A stretch of 12,556 nucleotides of DNA from Parachlorella kessleri (taxonomy: Eukaryota > Chlorophyta > Trebouxiophyceae > Chlorellales > Chlorellaceae): the NCBI GenBank assembly GCA_001598975.1, contig BBXU01000265.1, forward strand, positions 1-12,556. Reading direction: 5' to 3'. Of the stretch, positions 1 to 9,200 are shown in pieces. The position numbers were made by a program, and so were the translations under genes. Within the stretch, counting starts at the first letter, position 1. Each line of letters starts with the position of its first letter. The notes under the pieces are model-generated. The model made no database searches. It was not told the DNA's origin and was given only the letters and a program-made list of their open reading frames with translations.

Positions 1-357
1 ACCCCCGTGTCCCTCATGTAGGACTCTGTCACAGGCTTTCCTGACCTGCTTCTGGGTCAACTGGGCATGCTGCACTGTGCAGTGAGGTGCACATCACGGC
101 CATGCCTGGCGTGACAAAACCCCGAAACCGCACCGCCACCTGGCATGGCTGCCGTGTCCCTCTCCACAGCCGAATCTGGCGGGGCGGGAGCTCCTGCACC
201 ATGGTGGGGATTTTGCCGGCTAGGGCCGGGCCCGGTCTGGGCTGTGAGTGCCTCTGTGAACAGCTTCTTACATTTACAGTAAGGGGAGACACCGAGTGTC
301 TCAATATTCTGGTGTGAAATGGTGTAAAATAGCTCGAGCCTTGCGTGTGGGTCGCAG
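1..357 (+). other. Intron upstream of the first visible DEG9 exon
   Basis: No conserved Deg-family block can be read here. The region ends in the acceptor GTCGCAG at 351-357, directly before the Gly-Gly-Asp-Thr block of the protease, so it is most simply an intron. Family members normally have a Gly-Tyr-Pro just before this block. The first eight bases could be the tail of that exon (Tyr-Pro-x), but the donor would be weak and the window edge prevents a decision. Confidence 0.6.
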
Positions 358-3300
358 GGCGGTGACACCATGTCTGTCACCAGCGGCGTGGTGTCGCGCA
401 TAGAGGTGACGCCCTACGTGCACGGCACCTCCGAGCTGCTGGGAATCCAAGTAGATGCCGCCATCAACTCGGGCAACAGCGGCGGGCCGGCCTTCAACCG
501 TCGGGGTGAGGAGACTACTTCTTGTCCTAGTTTAAGTATGTTACAGGCTGCTGTGCTGAGTGACGAAAGCAGCCATTAGGTCTGTGACAGCAGCGGGCCA
601 GGTCCCCTCCCCCGGACATGGGCTTACTTGAGCTGTAGGAGAAGATAAGTGGCCCCCTATCCGGAAGGAATCTGGCTTGCTGTTTTGGAGGCACCTCTTC
701 CCATGGTTGGACTTATCGCTGGAGAGGGGCCATTCTGCCGTTTGTTTCCATGCGGGCGAGGGTGCCGGTGCGAAGCGTGCCCACCAAATAGTGGGCAGGA
801 CAGCCGCCATAGTGCGCAAGATAGCACAGTTTACCGCGCGCTATGACATGTCTTCCTGGCCTGCGGTGCAGGGGAGTGCGTGGGCATCGCTTTCCAGAGT
901 CTCAAGTCCGAGGACACAGAAAACATTTCCTATATCATCCCAACTCCGGGTGAGTTTTGCGGTGTCGGTTCTGGACTGCCACTCCTGCAGTCTAGGATGA
1001 GGGCGGTTGTTGACTGCTCCTACTGTGTCCAGGGGCCGGTATTTGGGCAGCCGCACCTGCAATCGGGGACGGTTGTAATCATAACCATCTTCGATAAGCA
1101 GGCAGAAGCGCCATGGAAAAGAGGGAACAAGCTGCAAGAACAACAATTCCATCAATGCCCCCCCCCCCCCGGACAGTCATCAATCACTTCATCACCGACT
1201 ACGAGCGCAACGGCAAGTACACCGGCTTCCCAGCGCTGGGCGTGGAGTGGCAGAAGATGGAGTCCCCGGTGCTGCGCAGCGCGCTGGGCATGAAGGTGCG
1301 GGGGGTTGGGTATCTGTTCCGGGGTGTCAGGGTATCTGATCCAGGGAAGCAGGGGATCTCAGCACCAAGTGTGAAGTGGCAGAAGATGGAGTCGCCGGTG
1401 CTGCGCAGCGCGCTGGGCATGAAGGTGGGTCTGGGTATATTGCTGGTGTCAGGGTATCTGTTCCAGGGAAGCATCAGATCCAGGGAAGCAGGGTACACGG
1501 GAGCTCCCTGGGCCGGGGCAAGAAGGCCGGTTGGGGGCTGAGCGTCAGGGAATCTAATCCAGGGAATCGGGGTACAAGGAGGCTTCCTGGGCTGGGCATG
1601 GGGTGGTGGGTGCTGGATCCCTTGGCGCTCACATTGGCTGGGCATGCAGGTTTTGAAGACAGATACTCTGGGTATCCAAGTGTGGGTGGCTGGTAGTTAG
1701 TGGGGACTGGAGTTCTAGGCTGGGCGTGGAGGGATCAGAGGATGGGAGTCGTGAGTGCTGGGCATGAGAGTAGGTATCGGGGTATTAGATTCCCATGCTC
1801 TAACTCACTCCTTGGCTGATGCTGCTAGTAATATGGTGCTGCTCAGCATGCAGGAGGGTTGTGGATGATATGCTGGGTAGTGTCCATCGCTTCCTTAGAA
1901 CGCCTGGAACTGGCTGGGAAGAGAGATGCCGTATATCGTCCTGAACAGGAAACCCGCTCCCGCTGCTTGGCTCAGTCAGCGCCAGGCATACTGCATAGCC
2001 CCCTCGCAGACTGCCTGTCCTTGTTCACCTCCCCGGTCGCCCCCCTCCCTGGCTTGCCTCCATACAAGCAAGCCTTGAGCTGCCTGTGCCCTCTGGCTGC
2101 CATGCAGCCGCGGCAGCGGGGGGTGCTTATACGCCGTGTGGAGCCCACGTCAGCGGCCAGCGCGGTGCTGAAGCAAGGGGACATTCTGCTGGCTTTTGAC
2201 AGGGTGGAAATCGGGAATGATGGTGAGTGCGTGGGTGGGTGGGTAACGCGGGGTAGGGGGGTGGGGGGTGGGGGGGGTGCTTGCAAGGGTAGGTGGAGTT
2301 ATAACAAGGACACCATTGGGGTGAGGGAAGCAGGTGGACAGGGTGTTATACGGCTTCAGCTTTGAAGGTCAGCAGGAGGGATGAAAGACATACAGCCAAC
2401 GCTGGGATGCTGCCTGTTGGGGACGAAGAGGGCTCGCAGGTGCATGGCAGGAGGCAAGCGTGGGCCAGCACCATTCAAACCCACGCTGGGATGCTGGGCT
2501 TGTACCATGGGCGGGTCTTATAGACCGATATCGGTCATGCGCAGCGGGGCACTTTCCAGGGCCGTCCCAGCAGGTTTCTGCGCTGCGCTCGCCATGCTGC
2601 GCTGCGGTCTCCGTGCTGCAGACAATGCATGACTGTCAAGACGTGGCAGCCCGCTCCACTATTGCCGTGGTTGGTATGTTGCAGGCACGGTACCCTTCCG
2701 CAGCGGGGAGCGCATCGGGTTCAGCTACCTCATATCCCAGAAGTACACCGGCGACACGGTGGGCTGGGCTGGGCTGGGCTGGGCTGGGCTGGTTGGGCGG
2801 CGGTGGCTGGGCTGGGCTGGGTGGGTGGCGGCGGTAGCAGGAAGCGGAGGCTCTTGGACGGCTACCTCCCATGCCATGTTTACTGATACAGGGTGGCGCA
2901 GAGGCCTGTTTCACCCTTTGCACCCCCTGTATACCACTCTTTCACGACTTGGTAGGCATGCTAGGAGCAGGGTGCTGCTGGAGTGACTGATCAGCTTGCA
3001 GCTGCAGCCACAAGTTGAAACAGTTGGCTTGCGCCCCTTCCACGGCGCCAGTCGGCCTCGCCATCTTAACGCCGAGCAATGACAGTTGCTGACGATGTTG
3101 TCGTGGCCGTTCTGGGATCGAGCATTGTCAGAGTGCGAGGTTCAGCTGAGCCTTCTGTGATAGAGCCGGCCGTACAGAGGCCATGGCAGCCTTTCTCCCC
3201 TATAAGTCGTGCATGTATGCCCTATCTCCGCATGTGTCCTTCCTGTTGCGCAGGCGCAGCTGAGCCTGCTGCGTGGGGGCGAGCCACTGGAGGTGACTGT

Positions 3301-5646
3301 GTCCCTGAAGGGAGCGCGGCGGCTGATCCCCGTCCACATCAACAACCGGCCGCCCTCCTACTTCATCGTGGCGGGCCTGGTGTTCACGTGAGTGTGCGGC
3401 TGGCGCCGGGGCCACTGCGCCATGGGCTCTGGAACCATTGATTGTTCAATGCAGCACACGATTTTATTGCTTCCCTGAATTGCGGGGTGGGAAAGGTGCA
3501 TGTGTGTGGGGGGGGTGGGGTGTGGGGGGTGGGGTGGGGGTGGGGGTGGGGGGCCGGCGGCGGCGGGGGGTTCCCACCGGGACAACTACCGTATGCATGC
3601 TTTCCCTACTCCGGAGACGGCGTTGAGCCATGTCCCCAGGCGGGGCAGGGGTTTCCCTGGCCGGCACGGCACGGTCCCCTGATGTGCGGTTCGTTTTGCC
3701 ATGACGATCCCAGACCGATATGTGACGGGCAGGCCACAGCGGCCAACTAGTGGCTGCCTGTGTATCATCACCCGCGCGCAAGCATACAGGCTACCTTGGG
3801 TCTGGCAGAAGGTGCACTGTACAGGCAGGCGCAAGCCTCGTTGTCCCAAAGAGCCCATTGTTTCCTTCTCCGCAAGTGAGTGATTACGTTTGTAATGGTG
3901 GTGGCTGTTGCACGCGGGTGTGCAGGCCTGTGACGGTCCCCTTCCTGAAGAGCGAGTATGGGAAAGACTTTGACTTTGACTCGCCCGTCAAGGTGGGGCG
4001 GGCTGAGGTGGTGGGGCTGGTTCCTGGGCGGTATCTGCATTGACACCTGGCACTGCTGCGGCTGCCCCAGAACTCTGACGCATATGGGCTCAAGGAACGG
4101 ATGAGTTCTTGTGTTTTTCATTTTGGGGTCCCACGCACCCTTTCTGTTGCTCCTGGATACATACCCAGATGCTGATCAAAGACACTCCACACTAGGCAGC
4201 AGCGGCCGCTAGAGCCACCAGTCGGTCTGACAAGCCATCCCTCCGTTCCTTGCCCTGCTGAGCACGCTCTCTCCCCTCGCGTGCTGCCTAGCCCCCCTGC
4301 TGACCTCCCTTTCCCGGCTTGTGCATTGCAGCTGCTGGACAAGATGCTGCATGCTATGGCTGAGAACGAGTCGCAGCAGGTGGTGGTTCTAAGCCAAGTG
4401 CTGGCATCCGATGTCAATGTTGGCTACGAGGAGATTGTCAACACGCAGGTGGGTAGAGCCTACTGGCCTTGTCTTCCTTGTCTTTCTCGTTGGATTTCCT
4501 TGTCTCCTTTACTAGGGTGCCTCCTGCAGATGACGGTCCTCCCTTACCTGAGGTGTTACCCCTCAGGGGTACCTGGTGAGGTACCTGGTGAGGTACCTGG
4601 TGAGGTACCTGGTGAGGTACCTGGTGAGGTACCTGGTGACACGCCTGAGGGGAAAGGACAGCCTAGCTGTTTCTAGTTTGGGTTTGAGGTAGTGCAAGCA
4701 GGTAGTGCGATCAAATAGGAGGTACGGGTATACTGGGTATACTATAGCTGTTTTTGGCGGCGCAGGTGACGGAGGTGAATGGGTCCAAGGTAAACAACCT
4801 ACGAGATTTGGTGAAGGCAGTTGAAAGCGCACCTGGGCCGTACATCCGGTTTGATCTCGACTACAACCAGGTGAGGGGTGAGTGCCAGGGTGACGAATGG
4901 GGGCAGGCGCGGCAGCTGAGGGGTGCGCATGACAACAAACTGCCTGCTGACAAGGCGAAGTGCTGCCTGATGTAAGGGGGGCCCAGGGATTGCGAGCTAG
5001 TGGCCGGCGACTGTGGAGGGGACGGCAGGGGTGAAAATTATATATATCCTTGAGGTGTGGGCCTGCCGGCGTGCCAGACGCAAATGCAGCTGGGTGCTGA
5101 CCTTGGCTGCTCTTTGCATGAAGGGCGTCGGTCGTTTGTACATGGGCCCTTTGCGTCCCTTTGTCTTGTCAGTGCCCACCTCGCCTGCGGGGTGTGACAA
5201 GTTCCCCATCCTGGCATCCGCACTTATCACCACTGAGGTTCTAGTGGCAGATCGAGCAAATCACCCCTCCCTTGCAAAGAGTTGTGAGGCTCCCTCGTAT
5301 GTAGGTAGTCATCCTCGAGAAGGCCACCGCTCGGTCAGCCACGCCAGACATTCTAGCCATGCACTGCATCCCATCCGACCGATCCCAGGACCTGCTTGAA
5401 GCAAACGGCGCAGCACCAGGCGCGGCAGCGGCAGCGGGTGCAGACGGTACGGCAGCAGGTGCAACAACGCCTGAAGGAGGCGAGCAGCAGGCAGAGCAGC
5501 AGCAGGGGCAGCTAGGCGCAAGGAAAAGAAAACAAGGAGAGGAGGAGGATGGACAGGAAGAGGAGAGAAAGGCTGCAGACGCAGATGTGGCTGGGGCGGG
5601 CAGTAGAGGAGGGGGAGAGCCCTCGCCGTTGATAACTGGCGTTTGA
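358..5646 (+). CDS. DEG9: DEG9-type Deg/HtrA serine protease, 5' truncated, ten exons
   Basis: An ATP-independent serine endopeptidase of the Deg/HtrA family. Exons by conserved blocks and GT-AG sites: 358-505, 872-949, 1177-1295, 2108-2222, 2685-2758, 3254-3387, 3926-3992, 4332-4448, 4766-4870, 5305-5646. These total 1299 bases, frame-consistent at each junction, giving 432 residues and TGA. Counting from the first visible Gly, the catalytic serine is Ser41 (478-480) in [12 protein letters not shown]1 covers about residues 95-200 ([32 protein letters not shown]). PDZ2 covers about 245-335 ([20 protein letters not shown]). [13 protein letters not shown] block precedes a 78-residue Ala/Gly/Gln/Glu-rich tail with RKRK at 392-395. 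The catalytic His and Asp are outside the window. The INSGNSGG motif and the SEYGKDF and [10 protein letters not shown] blocks fit Arabidopsis DEG9 better than chloroplast DEG2. DEG9 is nuclear/nucleolar and is reported to degrade the response regulator ARR4. A nuclear role here is inferred from family and tail. Confidence 0.93.
1158..1170 (+). repeat. Thirteen-base poly-C tract at a DEG9 splice acceptor
   Basis: Thirteen consecutive C lie six bases before the acceptor GGACAG (exon starts 1177). The run occupies the place of the polypyrimidine tract of intron 950-1176. Its exact length is prone to slippage and to sequencing error, but being intronic it does not alter the frame. Confidence 0.8.
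1231..1488 (+). repeat. 129-bp tandem duplication across an exon/intron border of DEG9
   Basis: Unit 1 (about 1231-1359) holds the last 65 bases of exon 1177-1295 plus the start of the next intron. Unit 2 (about 1360-1488) repeats it at a constant offset of 129. The coding part, 1242-1298 against 1371-1427, differs at two bases (GAG/AAG and TCC/TCG). The intron part is less well kept and contains an indel. Both copies end in a usable donor (AAG|GTGCGG at 1296, AAG|GTGGGT at 1425). The period is 43 codons and no stop lies between the donors, so use of the second donor would insert 43 in-frame residues. I annotate the first donor because its product matches DEG9 length. A weaker related repeat follows (cagggaa-type units at 1481 and 1560). 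Confidence 0.85.
2232..2278 (+). repeat. G-rich intronic tract
   Basis: Multiple runs of three to seven G, separated by one to a few bases, start nine bases after the donor of exon 2108-2222. The pattern meets the loose rule for a G-quadruplex on the + strand (four or more GGG runs with short loops). No function is shown; the tract is intronic. Confidence 0.6.
2761..2820 (+). repeat. (GGGCT)n microsatellite directly after a splice donor
   Basis: Six perfect GGGCT units at 2761-2790 begin two bases after the end of exon 2685-2758 (donor GTGGGC). Degenerate copies follow to about 2820. The array is entirely intronic. It also gives repetitive Gly/Trp/Ala/Leu shadow ORFs in all three frames, which are not genes. 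Confidence 0.85.
3505..3571 (+). repeat. Dense G-run tract in a DEG9 intron
   Basis: About 65 bases made almost entirely of G runs of four to eight broken by single T, followed by (GGC)n-like sequence. It lies inside intron 3388-3925. The pattern is a strong sequence candidate for a G-quadruplex or a replication-slippage site. It explains several Gly-rich and Pro-rich ORFs on both strands. Confidence 0.7.
4559..4652 (+). repeat. 12-bp minisatellite (six perfect copies) flanked by a 9-bp inverted repeat
   Basis: Six identical copies of GGTACCTGGTGA run from 4568 to 4639 inside intron 4449-4765. They are bordered by CCCCTCAGG (4559-4567) and its exact reverse complement CCTGAGGGG (4644-4652), so the block could extrude as a hairpin. 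Each unit contains the palindrome GGTACC, and each of the first five reads into the next unit's G to give a donor-like GGTGAG. The 12-base period keeps frame. Read through from the preceding exon, the array encodes a Gly-Glu-Val-Pro repeat. I treat it as intronic because the DEG9 sequence continues correctly at 4766. Confidence 0.85.
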
Positions 5647-5853
5647 TCAGGGTTCAAGGGATGCTTGGCTACGCCTTGATAGGCTAGCTGTAGCGTTAGC
5701 CGACTGGGCGGGTGCAATGGCTGGTCCAAGGTTGAAACCTTAAGACAGCCGTAGGACTATGCTGCTGCAGCAGGCGCAGGTGCAGCTTCTCACGACTGCA
5801 GGAGGGCTAGAGGAAGCAGCGCATGAGGTCCCCTGTGCAAGCATGCCATGTAA
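5647..5853 (+). terminator. DEG9 3' UTR ending in a TGTAA polyadenylation signal
   Basis: TGTAA, the usual poly(A) signal of volvocalean algae, occurs at 5849-5853, about 200 bases after the DEG9 stop. Cleavage would be expected some 10-20 bases later. A second TGTAA at 6054-6058 is a possible alternative, but it would overlap the leader of the next gene. Other TGTAA copies at 1074, 3891 and 4971 lie in introns. Confidence 0.65.
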
Positions 5854-5869
5854 AGGGTGCCCAGGTAAA

Positions 5870-6261
5870 GCCAGTGGCTTCTGCAAGACTAAACCAGTCT
5901 GAGTGACGTCTACAGCAGCTTGCAACGAACCCACAAGGCCATGACGCCCACCTCACAGGTCCTTGCCACACGTCAGGGACCGCCCACTGCCACCTGGTTT
6001 GTTATTCCAAGTGCCATTGTACTACTACATAGAAAAGCATCAAGTGAGGACGCTGTAAATCGCTGCGCTTGGGTCCTGGAACGCTGCAAAACCCCGCCAA
6101 AAACTGCCAGCTGTCCACACTTTTCAGGGTGGCTTTCCTCCTGTGCGCCCCCGGTTGCGTTTCGCGTTCGTCTTACGTTCAGCCTAAACTATACTACCTT
6201 GCAAACTGAGATCAGCACTGCGGACAGGGGCTGCTCTTCCAGTCTCGGAGCTTCCCCTCAC
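5870..6261 (+). promoter_or_regulatory. Presumed promoter and 5' leader of the GARP gene
   Basis: Spacer between the DEG9 poly(A) signal and the chosen GARP start. No TATA box or known clock element can be assigned with confidence. The frame leading into the first GARP exon is open from about 5920 and has an in-frame ATG at 5941. A longer N-terminus (107 extra residues) is therefore formally possible. That stretch has none of the low-complexity or conserved character of the rest of the protein, so I prefer untranslated leader. Confidence 0.45.
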
Positions 6262-9200
6262 ATGCAACAAGTCATCTCTGCGCGGCAGGAAGAGAAGCGT
6301 CCAAGCTGGGGTTCGGGCTCCGCTGGCCACCAAGTGAGTTTGTCGGTCAGGAAGCATTTCTGGCTCGGCCACCACGCTGGTCAGTGGGACTTTGGACTGC
6401 TGGGTGCCTTCTATGTTGGATGGAAAGCCGAGCGGGAGGGCGACAAACCTGGCTTTGTGCTGAGCAGTATTCCAACTGGGGCTAGCTTGTGGGCTTATGG
6501 GCAAGGCTTTGGACAACACCGTTGCTGCCAGCTCTTGACATGGTGAAGTAGTTTGGCAACAGGGCTCGCACTTGGCGACAACAAGCTGGCAAATCGTGGG
6601 ACGCCAACTTGGGCTTGAAAGTCAGGATGGCAGTTCAGGGTATGCTGTTTCCCATGCGGTCCGGTCCAGCGCATATGAATCATTGTTTGTTCCGCGTGCC
6701 TATGCGTGGGGCCACTCACCTTCACACCCGCTCGACACGCCATCCTGCAGGGGGAGCTGAAGACCGATGAGGAGTCTTTCAGCCAGTTCCTTTCGTCTCT
6801 CCTGCCGCTAGACACAGCTCTCCTGCCTGAAAGCCTGGCCCGCGGGTTTGGGCTGTCCACCGACTCTGCGACGACCACCTTCCAGCAACACAATGGAGGT
6901 GCAGCCTGGCTGGGGCCTTCGGCGACTGGGCCCTCGCTGAGGGAGGACTACCTGCAACCTGCCACCAACTCAGACCCGCTGCGGGCTGGCCAGGACGCGT
7001 CCCTTGGCGGCCTGGACTCGCGTGGGCGCGACAGCGGCGGCCAGCAGCAGGCTGACGCCGCTGGCCTGCAGCAGTCACCGTCGGCGCAGCAGCAGCAGCC
7101 GCTGCTAGGCAGCGGCGGCGCCGGCGGCAACAGTGGCATCTTTGGCAGCAGCGGTGTGCTTGGCGCCAACAATGGCTATGGCGGCGGCTCGCTGGGGCTC
7201 CTAGATCAGCAAGCACAGATGGAGCAACGGGAGGGCCAGCAGCAGCCGACTGCAAGCCAGCAGGCCTACCTGCCGTATGGGCTCAGCCCAGGCTCACTGC
7301 CTTTTGGCCAGCCAAGCGGCTTGGCTGTGGCCCAGCTGCAGCACCAGATGCAACTACAAGCTGCCCAGCAGCAGGCCTCCATGTTTGGACTGCGAGAGGC
7401 CGAGATGCAGCAGCAAGAGCAGCAGCAACAAGATCGTGAACAAGAAAGGCAGCAGCAGCAGCAGCAGCAGCATGCTCAGTTTCAGGCTGCCGCGCATCAG
7501 GCAGCAGCTGAGCAGCAGTTTCAGCTGCAGCAGCAGCAACAAGTGCAGCAGCAGCATCAAATCCAGCAACAGCAGCAGCAACAGATGCAGCAGCAACAGC
7601 AGCAAGCGGCAGTGGCCCAGGCAGCCTATGCCTACAACCAACAGCAGCAAGCCATGGCCATGGCCACCGCTGCGGCCGCGCAGCAGAGTGGCAACCCCTA
7701 TGCTGCTGCCGCGGCATACGGGCAGCTGCAGCAGTTGCAGCAGCAGCAACAAATGCAGCAGCAGCAGCAGCAAATGCAGCAGCAGCAAATGTCATACCCT
7801 GGGTGGGGGCCCTACTCGCAGTTTGGGCCCTATTACCAGCAGAACTACCCGGGGTACCCTGGCATGTTCCCTGGGCAGCAGCAGATGCCAGGTGCGGGAG
7901 CGGGGGGTGATGGGGCTATCGACTCCCACACTGACTGTTGTAGGTTACGTTGCCAGCAAATCTTCAATCTGAAGCAGGGGAATGGCTGAGGAAGTGCTAC
8001 CCGGGGGGTAATTTTCAAAGAACCTGGTGATGTGCCCTTGAAATGCATTTGCTGGGTCGCCCATAGGCTTTGCCACTCCCTGACACCTGTCTGGTGTTGC
8101 CTCTGCAGGCCCCATGCAGCCTCCCAGCGTGGCGCCAATGCTGGGGCAGCAGCAGCCACAGCAGCAGCAGCAACCGCTTCAGCAGCCACCCGGCGGCGCC
8201 GGCGCCGGTGGCTTGGGGCCAGATGGCGGCGGCGCCGGCGGCCCAGGGGTCACAGCCGGCGAGGTACCTCACTTGTCCAACGGTGGCGGCTACCTGCACC
8301 TGGCGGGTGCAGACGAGGGGGCAGATGCCCAGGCGCTCAAGCGGCCACGGCTCATTTGGACCGATGCGCTGCACAAGTGAGCGGGGGGTTGTGGAGGGCG
8401 AAAGAGCAGTCGGCGGGACCTGCTTTTGGTGCTGGTGTTCATGGTGCATGCTTCCGTGTTTAGGCAAGAGTCCGGGCCTTATTGGGTGGTAAGGGGCTTG
8501 GTCAACCGCTAGCTGCGTTGAGGTGTACTGCATGGGTACAGGGTTACCTGGATGGTTTTCATTTATGGTTCTCCCCACCCTGCAGGCGTTTTGTGGAGGC
8601 TCTGGGCAAGTGTGGGGGCGTGGACAAGGCCCTGCCAAAGGCCATCATGAAGGTCAGTTGCCTGGGCACAATGAGTGGGTGCTGCTGTGCCTGCCGCGCT
8701 GCATTGGCGCGGGTTGAGTATTGAATCATGGGGCAGCATCTGCAGCCAGCTCCCAGTAGATACCAGGTGGTCCCAGCGTGGTGCCAGCGCTACAGGGTGT
8801 GTGGTCCGTGAGATGGGCGATTGGCAACAGAGTTCCAAGTCAAATGACGCCCTAGGTCCCAGCGCACCCAGGTGTTCTTAGCTAGGTTGGTGCTTAACCC
8901 TTTCTTTCATTGGGGACTTGCAGGAGATGGATGTGAAGGGCCTGACGAGGGAAAATGTGGCCAGCCATTTGCAGGTGGGAAGGGCCAGTTCCTCAGTCTG
9001 CCGCATCCCGATAGGTTGTGTTTGTGACTCCATGCATGCCATTGGGTATTACAGAAAACGTTGCGAGCCTCTGTGGTTTGTAAGGGGTGCGCTCATGTCA
9101 ACCTCATGCGGAAGTTGCTTGCCGGAGGTCTTGCTTGCGAGCAGTAGCTGCAGGGGGTGCGGTTTGGGAGGGACAGTTTTCGTACAAGGCTGCCTGATTA

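Noticed and set aside
87..245. Possible upstream DEG9 exon ending at the donor-like GTGAGT at 246
   Set aside because: No frame gives the expected Gly-Tyr-Pro ending before Gly-Gly-Asp, and one frame has a stop just upstream.
1363..1424. Second copy of the WQKMESP segment as a separate cassette exon
   Set aside because: From the nearest acceptor-like AG the length is 62 bases, which would break the frame of both neighbouring exons. An alternative donor is the only frame-safe use.
4568..4639. CRISPR-like short repeats
   Set aside because: The units are directly contiguous without spacers, which makes this a minisatellite in an intron.
358..5646. Assignment of the protease to DEG2 (chloroplast)
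   Set aside because: INSGNSGGP, the SEYGKDF segment, [10 protein letters not shown] and the HCIPS ending agree with DEG9. DEG2 has INPGNSGGP and lacks the SEYGK block.
6627..6640. Alternative first exon of the GARP gene starting at ATG 6627
   Set aside because: Its donor would leave the reading frame in the wrong phase for 6751 and produce an early stop. The exon at 6262-6333 fits exactly.
7283..7795. Minus-strand Leu-rich and Ala-rich ORFs opposite the CAG tract
   Set aside because: They are the antisense readings of CAG/CAA codons (CTG/TGC/GCT). The + strand carries a spliced gene with a conserved domain.
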